Shown here: positions 27,810 to 38,759 of the stretch, one piece after another
Numbering within the stretch: the first letter of the stretch is position 1
Layout of the letters: every line of letters starts with the position of its first letter
NCBI RefSeq assembly: GCF_002015085.1
Contig: NZ_MUXW01000001.1
Coordinates: 101,089-165,088 of the forward strand
DNA length: 64,000 bases
DNA from: Glaesserella parasuis
GTDB taxonomy: Bacteria; Pseudomonadota; Gammaproteobacteria; Enterobacterales; Pasteurellaceae
Reading direction: 5' to 3'
The notes under the pieces: generated by a model
Databases searched by the model: none
What the model was told of the DNA's origin: nothing
What the model saw: the letters and a program-made list of their open reading frames with translations, nothing else
Translations under genes and position numbers: made by a program

Positions 27810-30674
27810 TCAATGCGCCTCGTCCCAGTTGCCTCCAACCCCAACTTCTGCAATCAATGGCACTTTAAGCTCAATCGCTTTTTCCATTTCAGCTTTAATC
27901 AGTTGGGTGTAATGCTCTACTCTGTCGGCTTTGACTTCAAAGACTAATTCATCGTGTACTTGCATAATCATTGCAATATCTTCGCAATTTCGCACCGCTT
28001 GATCGATCCCGATCATTGCCACTTTGATAATATCTGCCGCCGTGCCTTGCATTGGGGCGTTGATGGCAACACGTTCCGCCGCTTTGCGTCGCATTTGGTT
28101 GCTCGAGTTAATTTCAGGCAAATATAAACGGCGACCAAATAGCGTTTCAACATAGCCTTTTTCAGCGGCTTTTTCACGAATATCTAACATAAACTGTTGC
28201 ACCGCTGGATAACGCTGGAAGTAAAGTTCCATATATTTTTTCGCATCGGTACGAGAAATGCCCAGTTGATTTGCCAAGCCAAATTCAGACATTCCGTAAA
28301 TCAAGCCGAAGTTAATCGCCTTAGCACTACGGCGTTGTTCACTGGTTACGGCTTCCAACGGCACGCCAAAAATTTCCGCCGCCGTGGAACGGTGAATGTC
28401 TTTACCTTCGGCAAAGGCTTTGATCATATTTGCATCATTGGCAAGATGAGCCATTATGCGTAACTCAATTTGCGAATAGTCCGCCGCCAAAATCACATAG
28501 CCATCATGGGCGATAAAGGCTTGACGAATACGTCTGCCCTGCTCGTTGCGGATCGGAATATTTTGTAAATTCGGATCGCTTGATGAAAGTCGTCCTGTTG
28601 CCGTGACCGCTTGATGATATGAAGTATGCACTCGTCCTGTTTGGGCGTTAATCATCTGTGGAAGTTTATCGGTATAGGTTGATTTCAATTTGCTCAAGCC
28701 ACGATGTTCCATCAACAGAACAGGCACTTGGTGTCCCATTTGAGCCAATTCTTCCAACACTTCTTCGTTGGTTGATGGCGCACCTTTCGGGGTTTTCTTT
28801 AAAATCGGTAAGCCGAGTTTGTTAAATAAAATCTCTTGCAGTTGCTTGGTAGAAGCAAGGTTAAACACTTCTCCTGCTTCTTGGTGTACAAGGGTTTCAA
28901 GCTCTTTTAAACGCTGTTCGATCTCAACTGAATGTGCCAACAGTTTGGCAGGATCGATTAATACGCCGTTTCGTTCCACACGAGAAAGTACGCTCACCAA
29001 CGGCATTTCGATTTGTTCAAACAATTTCACTAATTCAGGCGTTTTTTGTAGTTCAGACCATAAGAGTTGATGCAATTTCATTGTAATTTCGGCATCTTCC
29101 CCTGCATATTCTGTTGCTTTATTCAGTTCAATTTGATCGAACGTAAGCTGATGTTTGCCCTTGCCTGCCAATTCTTCAAAAGGAATAGTTTGATGTCCCA
29201 AATAACGCTCTGCCAAATTGTCCATATTGTGACGACCTGTGCTGTCTAGGGTGTAAGATTGCAACATCGTATCAAAGGCAACCCCTTGTAGCTCAATGCC
29301 GTGGCGTGCAAAAATCGTTAAATCGTATTTGATATTCTGCCCGATTTTGCGGATATTTGGGTTCTCTAAAATCGGTTTTAATTGTGCCAAACAGTCCGCT
29401 TTGTTCAACTGGTTAGGCAGTAACGCTTCGACTTCATCGAGTTCTGCTTCACTTTCACCAAACAGATCCACTTGGGTCGGCTGTGTAATTTTGCCTTTAT
29501 GTGCCAACGGAATGTAGCACGCTTCGCCATTTTCTAAACCAAACGAAATCCCGACTAAATTTGCTTGCATTGCATCTAAATTGTCTGTTTCGGTATCCAC
29601 CGCCACAAGCTGTGCCATTTGCAATTTTGCCAGCCATTTGGTAAAGAGTTCAGGGCTGTTCACGCAATCGTAAGCGGTGCGATCTATCTCGACTTTTGCA
29701 AAAGGTGCAGATTTTTGTTCGGCACTGACCGCTTGTGTGGCTTGATAATTGTTCGGAATTTTCTCTGCTGACGTTTGTGTCACAGGGTTTGCGTCATTCA
29801 TCACTTCGTTCAGCCAACGCTTAAATTCATAACGACCAAAGAGTTCTACCAGTTGATCTCGCTGTTGTGGTTGAGTAACAAGCTGATCGTAAGTGACATC
29901 AAGGGCAACATCGGTTTTGATTGTCGCTAATAGATAAGAGAGATCGGCTGTTTCTTTTTCTGCTTCCAGTTTCGGTGCAAAGGTTTTTGCCCCACGAAAT
30001 GATAACTCTGCAACTTTGTCTAAATTTGCATAAATCGCTTGCATTGAGCCAATACCTTGCAACAACGCAATCGCTGTTTTCTCACCAACACCTTTTACCC
30101 CTGGAATATTATCGGACGAGTCGCCCAATAAGGCTAAATAGTCGATAATCAACTCAGGCGGAATGCCATATTTTTCAATCACCCCTTCACGATCTAACAA
30201 GGTATTGTTCATCGTGTTAATCAGCATAATATGATCGTTCACCAGTTGAGCCATATCCTTATCGCCCGTACTGATTAAAACGTGCTTACCTGCTTGTGAA
30301 GCCTGCACTGCAAGCGTTCCAATTACATCATCAGCTTCCACCCCTTCAATCGACAACAGCGGAATACCCAATGCTTTAATCATTGCGTGCAAAGGTTGGA
30401 TCTGCGAACGAAGCTCATCGGGCATCGGCGGACGGTGGGATTTATACTGTTCAAACAGCTCATCACGGAAAGTTTTCCCTCTCGCATCAAACACGACAGC
30501 AATATGGCTTGGTTCAACCTGTGCAATCAGGCTTTTTAACATATTCAACACGCCATACATCGCCCCTGTTGGCTCACCTTGTTTGTTAGTTAAAGGGGGA
30601 AATGCGTGGAATGCACGATATAAATAGGACGAACCGTCCACTAAAACGAGCGGATTTTTTGCAATTGTTGCCAT
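27810..30674 (-). CDS. polA: DNA polymerase I
   Basis: 954 residues. The 5'-3' exonuclease domain (~1-300) begins [16 protein letters not shown] and contains [12 protein letters not shown] and [18 protein letters not shown]. The 3'-5' exonuclease domain (~335-540) keeps the acidic DxE motif in [11 protein letters not shown], so proofreading appears intact, unlike in some relatives. The polymerase domain (~550-954) has [22 protein letters not shown] and [10 protein letters not shown]. It fills gaps in replication and repair. It is convergent with yccA. Confidence 0.98.
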   Translation of the reverse strand: MATIAKNPLVLVDGSSYLYRAFHAFPPLTNKQGEPTGAMYGVLNMLKSLIAQVEPSHIAVVFDARGKTFRDELFEQYKSHRPPMPDELRSQIQPLHAMIKALGIPLLSIEGVEADDVIGTLAVQASQAGKHVLISTGDKDMAQLVNDHIMLINTMNNTLLDREGVIEKYGIPPELIIDYLALLGDSSDNIPGVKGVGEKTAIALLQGIGSMQAIYANLDKVAELSFRGAKTFAPKLEAEKETADLSYLLATIKTDVALDVTYDQLVTQPQQRDQLVELFGRYEFKRWLNEVMNDANPVTQTSAEKIPNNYQATQAVSAEQKSAPFAKVEIDRTAYDCVNSPELFTKWLAKLQMAQLVAVDTETDNLDAMQANLVGISFGLENGEACYIPLAHKGKITQPTQVDLFGESEAELDEVEALLPNQLNKADCLAQLKPILENPNIRKIGQNIKYDLTIFARHGIELQGVAFDTMLQSYTLDSTGRHNMDNLAERYLGHQTIPFEELAGKGKHQLTFDQIELNKATEYAGEDAEITMKLHQLLWSELQKTPELVKLFEQIEMPLVSVLSRVERNGVLIDPAKLLAHSVEIEQRLKELETLVHQEAGEVFNLASTKQLQEILFNKLGLPILKKTPKGAPSTNEEVLEELAQMGHQVPVLLMEHRGLSKLKSTYTDKLPQMINAQTGRVHTSYHQAVTATGRLSSSDPNLQNIPIRNEQGRRIRQAFIAHDGYVILAADYSQIELRIMAHLANDANMIKAFAEGKDIHRSTAAEIFGVPLEAVTSEQRRSAKAINFGLIYGMSEFGLANQLGISRTDAKKYMELYFQRYPAVQQFMLDIREKAAEKGYVETLFGRRLYLPEINSSNQMRRKAAERVAINAPMQGTAADIIKVAMIGIDQAVRNCEDIAMIMQVHDELVFEVKADRVEHYTQLIKAEMEKAIELKVPLIAEVGVGGNWDEAH

Positions 30675-30820
30675 TTGAATTCTCTTTGATCTAAATAATT
30701 TGGGCTATTATAGCGAAAGTGGGGGGATTAAAGAAAAAGTTTTGAGAAATTATGTCTATCCATATTTTTCCCCAAAACGCTCCCCATACAATAGGGGACT
30801 TTACGATTTACATCAAACCA

Positions 30821-31468
30821 TTACGATTCTATTAACATCGGTAATTCTGACATACTCACTAATTTATAATCAGCCAAAGCCCAGCGAGGGTCGTCCCATT
30901 CCGATTTTTCAGGAATAACAACGGTTTTCATACTCGCTGCTTTACCTGAAATCATACCTAAAACCGAATCTTCTACGGCAAAACAAGCAGATGTTGGAAC
31001 GCCAAGTTGTTTTGCTGCGTGTAAATATACAGCGGGGTGTGGCTTGTTGTACTCCAATTCCTCAGCAAAAGCTAAATAATCAAAATATTCAGCTATACCA
31101 CAGCTATCAACAATGCCTTGTAGCATATTTCTTGGTGAAGCCGAAGCAACTGCGATTTTAATCCCCCATTGTTTTAAGGTAGATAAAACATCTTTCACAT
31201 TTGGCATTAACGGCTTCGCTTCAAGCACCTTTCCAACTACATATGCCATCAACTCTTCTATTAACTGAGTACGGCTCTTTTCTTTTTCGCCATATTTTTG
31301 CAGCACATAATCAACAAGCGTACCAACTGGTGACCCTGTAAGAGTCATCATTTCAGCTAAGGTTACAGGAAATTGGTTTTGTTGAAAAAATTCAGTACTT
31401 GCTTGATACCAAATAGGTTGGGAATCAATTAACGTACCGTCCATATCAAAAATTACAGCTTCGATCAT
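30821..31468 (-). CDS. HAD-family sugar phosphatase or phosphomutase-like hydrolase
   Basis: 215 residues. HAD motif I is FDMDGTLIDSQ (Asp8, Asp10), motif II is VASASP, motif III is Lys in YNKPHPAVY, and motif IV is AVEDSVLG. The cap domain after motif I is alpha-helical (subfamily IA). The overall pattern is closest to E. coli HxpB (YniC, 2-deoxyglucose-6-phosphate phosphatase) and to beta-phosphoglucomutases. I cannot separate these by eye, so no symbol is given. It stands between polA and tdk on the same strand with large gaps, so it is probably a single-gene unit. Confidence 0.88.
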   Translation of the reverse strand: MIEAVIFDMDGTLIDSQPIWYQASTEFFQQNQFPVTLAEMMTLTGSPVGTLVDYVLQKYGEKEKSRTQLIEELMAYVVGKVLEAKPLMPNVKDVLSTLKQWGIKIAVASASPRNMLQGIVDSCGIAEYFDYLAFAEELEYNKPHPAVYLHAAKQLGVPTSACFAVEDSVLGMISGKAASMKTVVIPEKSEWDDPRWALADYKLVSMSELPMLIES

Positions 31469-31601
31469 TTTACATTCTTCCGTTATTGATTATTACAAGT
31501 GCTTCCCCTAAAACAAAGCAATCACTGTATCCTACATGCTCTTCACCTTTGAAATATAATTGGCAATTCATTCCTATTCAGATAAATAGACAGAAACTAA
31601 G

Positions 31602-32180
31602 TTATATCCCCAATTTTTCCTTATAATGCAAACGGCATACAGAAAGATAGCTATCGTTTCCACCAATTTGGATTTGATCTCCATCTTTTACCGCTTCGCC
31701 TTTCTCATTCATACGAATAACAAAACCTGCTTTATGCCCACAATAACAGATGGTTTTAAGTTCTTCGAGCTGATCTGCCCAAGCCAGTAAATAGCGGCTG
31801 CCCTCAAATAATTCAGATTGGAAATCGGTGCGTAAGCCGTAACAAAGCACAGGGATTTTTAATTTATCGACCACTTCAGTCAGTTGATAAACCTGTTGCT
31901 TGGTAAGAAATTGTGCTTCATCAATCAGAATACAGTGCAATTTTTCATCGGCAATGTAAGCGGTGATTTCATCAAATAAATTGCTATCATTTTTGAACAA
32001 GCGAGCGTCTTGTGAAATACCAATTCGAGAGGACACTTTCCCTACGCCATAACGATCATCTATCGCCGCAGTATAAACAAGGGTATTCATTCCTCGTTCT
32101 TGATAGTTGTAAGATGATTGAAGTAAAGTTGTGGATTTCCCTGCATTCATCGCAGAGTAATAAAAATAGAGTTTCGCCAT
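31602..32180 (-). CDS. tdk: Thymidine kinase
   Basis: 192 residues. The P-loop is [14 protein letters not shown] (~9-20), Walker B and switch residues are [10 protein letters not shown], and [15 protein letters not shown] is the family lasso region. Zinc-binding cysteines are in [10 protein letters not shown] and near the C-terminus (VCRLHY). It phosphorylates thymidine in the salvage pathway. It lies 58 bp after zapB, with a terminator hairpin between them. Confidence 0.97.
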   Translation of the reverse strand: MAKLYFYYSAMNAGKSTTLLQSSYNYQERGMNTLVYTAAIDDRYGVGKVSSRIGISQDARLFKNDSNLFDEITAYIADEKLHCILIDEAQFLTKQQVYQLTEVVDKLKIPVLCYGLRTDFQSELFEGSRYLLAWADQLEELKTICYCGHKAGFVIRMNEKGEAVKDGDQIQIGGNDSYLSVCRLHYKEKLGI

Positions 32181-32194
32181 AATAAATGATGCAA

Positions 32195-32225
32195 TAAAAA
32201 ACGGCTAATCAAAATATTAGCCGTT
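32195..32225 (-). terminator. zapB terminator
   Basis: AACGGCTAAT and ATTAGCCGTT form a 10-bp stem with a six-base loop, followed on the minus strand by five T, directly after zapB. Confidence 0.85.
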
Positions 32226-32238
32226 TATTCAAAAAAGA

Positions 32239-32457
32239 TTAAACGTTGTCGATTTGACCTAACAGAGAGCGTAAACGATCTTGGAAGTTTTGATGTTCGG
32301 TTTTTAATTGCTCGTGTTCTTGACGTAGAGTTTCGCTTGAACGATTTGCTTCCTCGTTTTTACCTTTTAACTCTTCAACTTCTAATTGAAGTAATTGAAT
32401 GGTTTCAACAGCCTGTTTAATTTTTTCTTCAAGTTGGTCTAAAATTGCGACTGACAT
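32239..32457 (-). CDS. zapB: Cell division protein ZapB
   Basis: 72 residues, almost entirely coiled coil: heptads run from LDQLEEKIKQAVETIQLLQLEVEELK to the end, NFQDRLRSLLGQIDNV. It matches gammaproteobacterial ZapB in length, in the start MSVAILDQLEEK, and in the conserved C-terminal RLRSLLGK-like tail. It bundles at the septum and bridges FtsZ, via ZapA, to the chromosome terminus. Good ribosome-binding site AGAGGAAC. Confidence 0.93.
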   Translation of the reverse strand: MSVAILDQLEEKIKQAVETIQLLQLEVEELKGKNEEANRSSETLRQEHEQLKTEHQNFQDRLRSLLGQIDNV

Positions 32458-32645
32458 AATATGTTCCTCTAGTGAGTAATAATGAAAGTGTAAAGATTTT
32501 ACCTTACTTAGAAGAAATTTTCATTATAAAGTTCGGAGTTATAGATAAAAAAGCACACTGTTAGACATAAACTTTTTGTAACTTTCTCAATTAGGGGTAG
32601 TATATGTCTATCAAAAATTAGATATTAGATTAGTGGTAAAGTAGC

Positions 32646-32720
32646 TTGTAGGGTGGGTCTTGACCCACCATATAATCGTAACATATTGATTTTATTGATG
32701 GATTAAAACCTACCCTACAA
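32646..32720. repeat. MITE-like element with TTGTAGGGT terminal inverted repeats
   Basis: A 75-bp element is bounded by TTGTAGGGT and ACCCTACAA. Its left end holds a hairpin, GGTGGGTC-TT-GACCCACC. It resembles the GTAGGGACAC elements in size and terminal GTAGGG but has a different inner hairpin. It lies in the ~525-bp gap between zapB and efp. Confidence 0.7.
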
Positions 32721-32782
32721 TATTTAACCTATTAATATATGGTTTGTTAGCGGTCTAGTACCTAGTACGGAGATGAGATGAA

Positions 32783-32962
32783 ATGAAAATTGAGAAGAAA
32801 AGTAATGAGGCAATTATTGAGCCAATTGAAGATAATTGGAATTGGTTAGATGAATTGGGAGAGCCAGATCCTACGTTTAATTATCAACATATCAAAGAAT
32901 TTAAACCTGTACCATTATTAAACTACGAAGATTGGTTAGCTGAAGATAAAAAAATCCCCTAA
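32783..32962 (+). pseudogene. 59-residue orphan frame resembling a VapB antitoxin C-terminus
   Basis: The frame starts MKIEKKSNEAIIEPIEDNWN and continues WLDELGEPDPTFNY. This matches the region after the DNA-binding hairpin of VapB/AbrB-type antitoxins (E..G..LII.P....W.WL..L). The DNA-binding N-terminus is missing: a TGA stands three codons upstream. No PIN-domain toxin is adjacent. Its last codons lie inside the efp terminator. It could be a decayed antitoxin or a short standalone antitoxin-like protein. Confidence 0.5.
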
Positions 32963-32979
32963 CAAGTTGTCAGGGGATT
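32953..32979 (-). terminator. efp terminator
   Basis: AATCCCCT and AGGGGATT form the stem. On the minus strand it is followed by TTTTTTT. It overlaps the 3' end of the small plus-strand frame. Confidence 0.9.
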
Positions 32980-32985
32980 GAGGGA

Positions 32986-33552
32986 TTATTTTACACGAGA
33001 AACATATTCGCCTGAACGGGTATCCACACGGATCACTTCGCCGATTTGAACGAAAAGTGGAACACGAACAACTGCACCTGTGCTTAATGTCGCAGGTTTA
33101 CCACCAGTACCAGCAGTATCACCTTTTAAGCCTGGATCGGTTTCGATAACTTCTAATTCAACGAAGTTTGGTGGAGTAACGCCGATTGCAGAGCCGTTCC
33201 ATAATGTGATGATACATTCTGCTTGATCAACCAACCATTTGTCGTTGTCGCCCAATGCTTTTGCATCTACAGAAATTTGCTCGAACGTTTCTGGGTGCAT
33301 AAAGTACCAGAAATCTTCATCTTTATAAGAGTAAGTGTAGTTGTAATCTACAACGTCTGCTGCTTCAACGGTTGAGCCTGATTTGAAGTTGATCTCTAAT
33401 ACTTTACCAGATATTAATTTACGGATTTTAGTACGGGTAAATGCTTGACCTTTACCTGGTTTTACGAATTCGTTTTCAACGATAACGCAAGGTTCACCAT
33501 CTTGGATAAATTTTAAACCTGGTTTGAAATCATTAGTGCTGTAACTAGCCAT
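32986..33552 (-). CDS. efp: Elongation factor P
   Basis: 188 residues with three beta-barrel domains. The modifiable Lys34 lies in the conserved loop KPGKGQAF, and the family ends with [18 protein letters not shown] rescues ribosomes stalled on proline runs. In this group Lys34 is beta-lysylated by EpmA, using beta-lysine made by EpmB; epmB lies just across the divergent gap at 34423, which supports the modified form. epmA is not in the window. Confidence 0.98.
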   Translation of the reverse strand: MASYSTNDFKPGLKFIQDGEPCVIVENEFVKPGKGQAFTRTKIRKLISGKVLEINFKSGSTVEAADVVDYNYTYSYKDEDFWYFMHPETFEQISVDAKALGDNDKWLVDQAECIITLWNGSAIGVTPPNFVELEVIETDPGLKGDTAGTGGKPATLSTGAVVRVPLFVQIGEVIRVDTRSGEYVSRVK

Positions 33553-33718
33553 TGTGATCCTCAGAATTTAGATAAAAAGTAACGCCCAAAGGGCTAAGAT
33601 ATAAAAAGGCATATATAATACACTAAAAATGGCAGGCAAAAAATTAAAATTTTTCTTAAGTATGGCGGATAAAGCCGTTTCAGGTATAATTCACCTTTTC
33701 AATCAATGAGGAAATAAA

Positions 33719-34252
33719 ATGAAAAAAGCAGTGTTAATGGGCTTAGTTCTTGCCCTTAGCGTTTCAACCGTTCAGGCGAAAAAAGCAGGTAGAATGAAAT
33801 TTTCTTCAAGCAAAAAAACACCCGCAACGGTTCAGCAATCTACAACACAACAAAAAGCTGATGCGGACTTTAATAATACGCCAAATCAAGCAATGCCAAA
33901 TGCTGGTGCTGCTCAACAGGCGCAGGGCAACCGGTTAGGCAATTTTGTGACAGGGGCGGCGGCAGGTTACTTATTAAGTGAAGCACTTTCCCCAACGGAA
34001 GCACAGGCTCAAACACCAGCGACCAATCCAACAGAGCAATTAACCAAACAGGTACAACAAGTGCCAGCGGTGCCGACCTTTAAAGCGATTGATCCACAAA
34101 ACGACCCTTACCTTATTGAAAAAACACCAGGTTATTTGCGTTATTGCTTAAACGGTGTGCAATATATGGTGGGAACCAATAACAGCCAATTACCACCAAC
34201 ATTGATGGTAGATAAAACCAACGCACCAGTGCAGTGTGTGATTAGCCAGTAA
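33719..34252 (+). CDS. Secreted protein of unknown function
   Basis: 177 residues, not recognised. A clear signal peptide is present (MKKAVLMGLVLALSVSTVQA, cut before KK). A low-complexity Gln/Thr/Ala-rich stretch follows (~30-70), then a glycine-rich hydrophobic patch, GNFVTGAAAGYLLSEAL (~78-94), like a glycine-zipper. The C-terminal part looks folded (PYLIEKTPGYLRYCLNGVQY) and has two cysteines that could form a disulfide. It lies between efp and epmB on the epmB strand. Nothing in the sequence ties it to EF-P modification. Confidence 0.8.
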   Translation: MKKAVLMGLVLALSVSTVQAKKAGRMKFSSSKKTPATVQQSTTQQKADADFNNTPNQAMPNAGAAQQAQGNRLGNFVTGAAAGYLLSEALSPTEAQAQTPATNPTEQLTKQVQQVPAVPTFKAIDPQNDPYLIEKTPGYLRYCLNGVQYMVGTNNSQLPPTLMVDKTNAPVQCVISQ

Positions 34253-34283
34253 ATCAACAAAAAATGAAATTATGTAGCACTGA

Positions 34284-34363
34284 GTAGGGACACACTGAGT
34301 GTGTCCGCAAGATATTAATTAAATCAAAAATATTGGTAACGGACACGCTCAGCGTGTCCCTAC
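34284..34363. repeat. MITE-like element with GTAGGGACAC terminal inverted repeats
   Basis: An 80-bp element starts GTAGGGACACACTGAGTGTGTCC and ends GGACACGCTCAGCGTGTCCCTAC, around an AT-rich centre. It lies between the secreted protein gene and epmB and contains an in-frame but unlikely TTG start for epmB. Confidence 0.85.
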
Positions 34364-34422
34364 TGAATATGGAAAGTTTGTGTATTTGCTACATAATATC
34401 AATAAAAACAAAAGGGGTAAAT

Positions 34423-35436
34423 TTGAACATCTTATTTTACGACGCACCAACAAAAGCACAATGGTTACAAGATCTGGCTGAAGCCTTTAATCGACCAGAA
34501 GATTTATTGCATTACCTTGAGCTAGACATTGCAGATTTCGAGCAAGATCTTACCGCTCGTAAACTGTTTGCGTTAAGAGTGCCACGCCCCTTTGCTGAAA
34601 AAATGAAAAAGGGGGATCGGGCAGATCCCCTTTTTTTACAAGCGATCACATTACAAGAAGAATTTACCAATGTTGATGGCTTTGTCCAAGACCCACTGGA
34701 AGAACAGCATTCGCCTGCCCCTAACATTTTACATAAATATCATAACCGCTTGTTATTTATGGTAAAAAATAGCTGTGCGATTAACTGTCGCTACTGTTTC
34801 CGTCGCCATTTTCCTTATGATGAAGTTAAAAGTGGCAAAGCAACGTGGCAGAAAAGCCTCGACTATATAAAAGCGCATTCCGAAGTGGAAGAAGTGATCT
34901 TATCAGGGGGCGATCCCTTGATGGCAAAAGACCACGAAATTGACTGGATTTTCACCCAACTAGAGCAGATTTCCCATATCAACATCGTACGTATTCACAG
35001 CCGTTTACCTGTGGTCATTCCCAACCGTATTACAGACGAATTGTGTGAAAGGCTATCACAAAGCCGTTTGAAGGTCGTGTTAGTGACGCATATCAATCAC
35101 GCCAACGAAATAGACGAAATCTTTGCAGAAAAAATGCAGAAGCTAAAACAAAGCAATGTCGTGTTGCTCAACCAATCTGTCTTGCTCAAAGGGATCAACG
35201 ACAACGCCCAAACACTCAAAGTCTTGAGTGATAAATTATTTCGCTATGGCATTTTACCCTATTATTTGCACCTATTAGACAAAGTGGCAGGGGCGAGCCA
35301 TTTTTATATTGAAGATAGCAGAGCCTTTGAAATTTATCGTGAATTGCAACGCATTACATCGGGTTACTTAGTGCCGAAATTAGCACGAGAAATGGCGAAA
35401 GAGCCGAATAAGACATTGATGGGTATCTCTGCTTAA
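34423..35436 (+). CDS. epmB: EF-P (R)-beta-lysine pathway lysine 2,3-aminomutase EpmB
   Basis: 338 residues. The radical-SAM cluster motif is CAINCRYCFRRHFPY (three Cys in CxxxCxxC), and GGDPLM and HSRLPVVIPNRIT are family blocks. It lacks the long C-terminal region of classical lysine aminomutases, as is usual for EpmB/YjeK. It converts alpha-lysine to (R)-beta-lysine for EF-P. I chose TTG 34423 (NILFYDAP follows) because AAGGGG stands five bases before it; starts further upstream fall in the repeat element. The GTG or TTG choice is not certain. Confidence 0.92.
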   Translation: MNILFYDAPTKAQWLQDLAEAFNRPEDLLHYLELDIADFEQDLTARKLFALRVPRPFAEKMKKGDRADPLFLQAITLQEEFTNVDGFVQDPLEEQHSPAPNILHKYHNRLLFMVKNSCAINCRYCFRRHFPYDEVKSGKATWQKSLDYIKAHSEVEEVILSGGDPLMAKDHEIDWIFTQLEQISHINIVRIHSRLPVVIPNRITDELCERLSQSRLKVVLVTHINHANEIDEIFAEKMQKLKQSNVVLLNQSVLLKGINDNAQTLKVLSDKLFRYGILPYYLHLLDKVAGASHFYIEDSRAFEIYRELQRITSGYLVPKLAREMAKEPNKTLMGISA

Positions 35437-35443
35437 TTGATAT

Positions 35444-35893
35444 TCAGTTCCTTAATCGCTCAATCTCTTTACTAAATTCTTCTACATCATCAAAACTTAA
35501 ATAAACTGACGCAAATCGAATATAAGCGACTTTATCTAAGGACTTTAATTCACCTAACACCAAGTCTCCGACAAATTTACTAGCAACTTCCCTTTCCCCT
35601 GTGGCTTGAAGTTGTAACACAATGCAGTGGATCGCTTGCTCAACATCATCGGTACTCACGGGACGCTTTTCTAATGCACGAGATAAACTGGTTCTTAATT
35701 TACGTTCATCAAAAGGTTCTCGGCTACCATTATTTTTAACAATATGCGGAATGAGTAATTCAGCACTTTCAAAGGTTGTAAAACGTTCTTTACAGACAGG
35801 GCATTCTCGTCTGCGACGAATTTGGTAGCCATCTGCGGTTAAACGTGAATCTACAACTTTGGTATCATCAGTAGCACAAAACGGACAACGCAT
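35444..35893 (-). CDS. nrdR: Ribonucleotide reductase transcriptional repressor NrdR
   Basis: 149 residues. The N-terminal zinc ribbon is [13 protein letters not shown]...[16 protein letters not shown], and the ATP-cone domain (~50-140) begins [19 protein letters not shown]. It senses ATP/dATP and represses nrd operons through NrdR boxes. It is convergent with epmB and lies 15 bp downstream of the YcgL-family gene. Confidence 0.97.
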   Translation of the reverse strand: MRCPFCATDDTKVVDSRLTADGYQIRRRRECPVCKERFTTFESAELLIPHIVKNNGSREPFDERKLRTSLSRALEKRPVSTDDVEQAIHCIVLQLQATGEREVASKFVGDLVLGELKSLDKVAYIRFASVYLSFDDVEEFSKEIERLRN

Positions 35894-35907
35894 TATTTTA
35901 ACCCTTT

Positions 35908-36171
35908 TTATCTTGCTACAAATTCAGCGTATAAATTTTCAGGGGGTGGAGGCATTTGCAAATAGAACCCTTCATTTTGGATTTTTTGCAAAACTTCTTG
36001 ATTATCTACCCGCTTGAGCTGCTTTTCACCTGCTAAATTAAACAGCATTACAAACTCAGGTTTACCAAAAATTTGGCGAAGTTCTAGAGGTACGGACTCA
36101 AATTTATCCCGTTTTTCCACATAAAGATACATTCCTTCTTTTTTGGGGCTTTTATAAATTGCACATAACAT
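35908..36171 (-). CDS. YcgL-domain protein
   Basis: 87 residues matching the YcgL family: the start [27 protein letters not shown], then [12 protein letters not shown], and the C-terminal [12 protein letters not shown]. The molecular function of the family is not established. The gene starts one base after the dnaB stop, so it is likely co-transcribed with dnaB. Confidence 0.9.
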   Translation of the reverse strand: MLCAIYKSPKKEGMYLYVEKRDKFESVPLELRQIFGKPEFVMLFNLAGEKQLKRVDNQEVLQKIQNEGFYLQMPPPPENLYAEFVAR

Positions 36172-36172
36172 C

Positions 36173-37621
36173 TTATTCGTCCTCTAGTCTGTAGCTACCT
36201 TCGTAATTGGTGAAACGTGAATATTGTCCTTGGAAACCTAACGGCACTCGTCCGATTGGACCATTACGCTGTTTACCAATGATGATCTCCGCCATTCCTT
36301 TTGTATCTGGATTATCGTGATAAACCTCATCACGATAAATAAACATAATTAAGTCTGCATCTTGTTCAATCGATCCCGATTCGCGCAAATCCGAGTTTAC
36401 AGGGCGTTTATCTGAACGTTGTTCTAAACTACGGTTGAGCTGAGAAAGTGCCACTACCGGTACTTGTAACTCTTTAGCTAAGGCTTTCAGTGAGCGAGAA
36501 ATTTCCGCAATTTCAAGGGTTCGGTTATCCGCAAATCCAGGAGCGCGCATTAATTGTAGATAGTCCACCATAATTAAACTTAATCCACCGTTTTCCTTGT
36601 ACACACGTCTCGCGCGTGAACGTAATTCCGTTGGGGTTAAACCTGAACTATCATCAATATAAATATTACCTCTGGATTGCAACACTCCCACTGTACTACC
36701 AACCCTAGACATTTCCTCATCATCTAGTTGCCCTGTACGAATACGCGTTTGATCGACCGTTGAAAGCGAAGCAAACATACGCATCATAATTTGATCTGCT
36801 GGCATCTCAAGGCTGAAAATCAGCACAGGCTTATTCGGTTGCTTAACTTTATTGCCGTTCTCATCTTCGACCTCAACATCACCCATTGCTGCATTTTCAC
36901 ACAAATTCATCGCAAATGTTGTTTTCCCCATTGATGGACGGGCTGCTACAATAATTAAATCTGAAGGCTGAAGCCCTGCCGTTTTTCGATCTAAGGCAGC
37001 AAAGCCCGTTGATATACCTGTTACACCGCTGTTATTTTGAGAACGAGAAAGTAATTCTATGCGAGCTAAAGTTTCCATTAAAATATCATCAATTTTTTTC
37101 GGTCCTTCGTCAGTTGCAGTTCGCATCTCTGCGATATGGAAAACCGTTCTTTCCGCTTCATCTAAGACTTCTTTAACCGTCAATCCCTTAGGATTGTAGC
37201 TGATTTCTGCAATTTTATTACCCGCAGCAATCAATTCACGACGAATAGCCCGTTCACTAACAATCTCTGCATAAGCTAAAATATTCGCCGCACTTGGGGT
37301 ATTTTTAGATAGTTCCGCAAGATAGGCAAAACCGCCTATATCTTGCAATATGCCTTTATTTTTAAGCACTTGATCAAGTGTGATAATATCAATAGGCTGA
37401 TTGTTACGAGATAATGAAGCCATTTCTTCAAAAATCAGACGATGAGCGTGATTGTAAAAATCGGTACTCTGAACACGCTCAGCAACGCCGTCCCAGTACT
37501 CATTACTCAGCATTATCCCGCCTAATACCGCTTGCTCTGCTTCAATTGAGTGAGGGGCAATGTTTATCTGTTCAATCTGTTTATCTTTTTGAGGATCTTT
37601 ATTTTTTTGATATTCAGCCAT
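36173..37621 (-). CDS. dnaB: Replicative DNA helicase DnaB
   Basis: 482 residues from ATG 37621 (MAEYQKN); an upstream start at 37675 adds a hydrophobic tail foreign to DnaB. The N-terminal domain (~25-130, [16 protein letters not shown]) binds primase. The RecA-like C-terminal domain has Walker [14 protein letters not shown] (~230), MVDYLQLM, and [14 protein letters not shown]. It unwinds DNA at the fork as a hexamer. There is no intein. Downstream it is followed at once by the YcgL gene and nrdR. Confidence 0.97.
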   Translation of the reverse strand: MAEYQKNKDPQKDKQIEQINIAPHSIEAEQAVLGGIMLSNEYWDGVAERVQSTDFYNHAHRLIFEEMASLSRNNQPIDIITLDQVLKNKGILQDIGGFAYLAELSKNTPSAANILAYAEIVSERAIRRELIAAGNKIAEISYNPKGLTVKEVLDEAERTVFHIAEMRTATDEGPKKIDDILMETLARIELLSRSQNNSGVTGISTGFAALDRKTAGLQPSDLIIVAARPSMGKTTFAMNLCENAAMGDVEVEDENGNKVKQPNKPVLIFSLEMPADQIMMRMFASLSTVDQTRIRTGQLDDEEMSRVGSTVGVLQSRGNIYIDDSSGLTPTELRSRARRVYKENGGLSLIMVDYLQLMRAPGFADNRTLEIAEISRSLKALAKELQVPVVALSQLNRSLEQRSDKRPVNSDLRESGSIEQDADLIMFIYRDEVYHDNPDTKGMAEIIIGKQRNGPIGRVPLGFQGQYSRFTNYEGSYRLEDE

Positions 37622-37756
37622 TGATGAAACTCTTTTCAGGGAAATGATAAAAAGGTAGTTTACCGAATTTGCCAAAAATTTTCAGCTGGTTTAGCCCGTA
37701 CAAAAATAGCGAGACACAAAATTTGTTAATAATCTACTTCAACTACACTAATTTCA

Positions 37757-38524
<768 letters not shown>

Positions 38525-38563
38525 TTATAAAGATTGTAGAAAATAATTTATTTAGCAACATTC

Positions 38564-38671
38564 CTAATTTAGTGAATACGTATAAGTACGATATAAAAAT
38601 GCGCAAATCAGGATAAATAACATCACAATAATTTGAATTAATCTCTTTTTAGTCAATTTCTCTGCCGCCAT
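38564..38671 (-). CDS. Small single-span membrane protein (35 residues), unknown function
   Basis: The frame reads [20 protein letters not shown], then [15 protein letters not shown]. It has a positively charged N-terminus and one ~17-residue hydrophobic helix, giving an N-in topology. GGAGTG stands five bases before the ATG, a strong ribosome-binding site. It lies in the divergent gap between cmoA and fnr on the cmoA strand. It is too short for most annotation pipelines, and I do not recognise the family. Confidence 0.6.
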   Translation of the reverse strand: MAAEKLTKKRLIQIIVMLFILICAFLYRTYTYSLN

Positions 38672-38759
38672 TTTCACTCCAAATCTAAATAAATCTTGTT
38701 CATTATTCCCTAAAAAAATGTTAAAATTTGCCTTAAATCAAATTTTAGGATGGTTGCGT

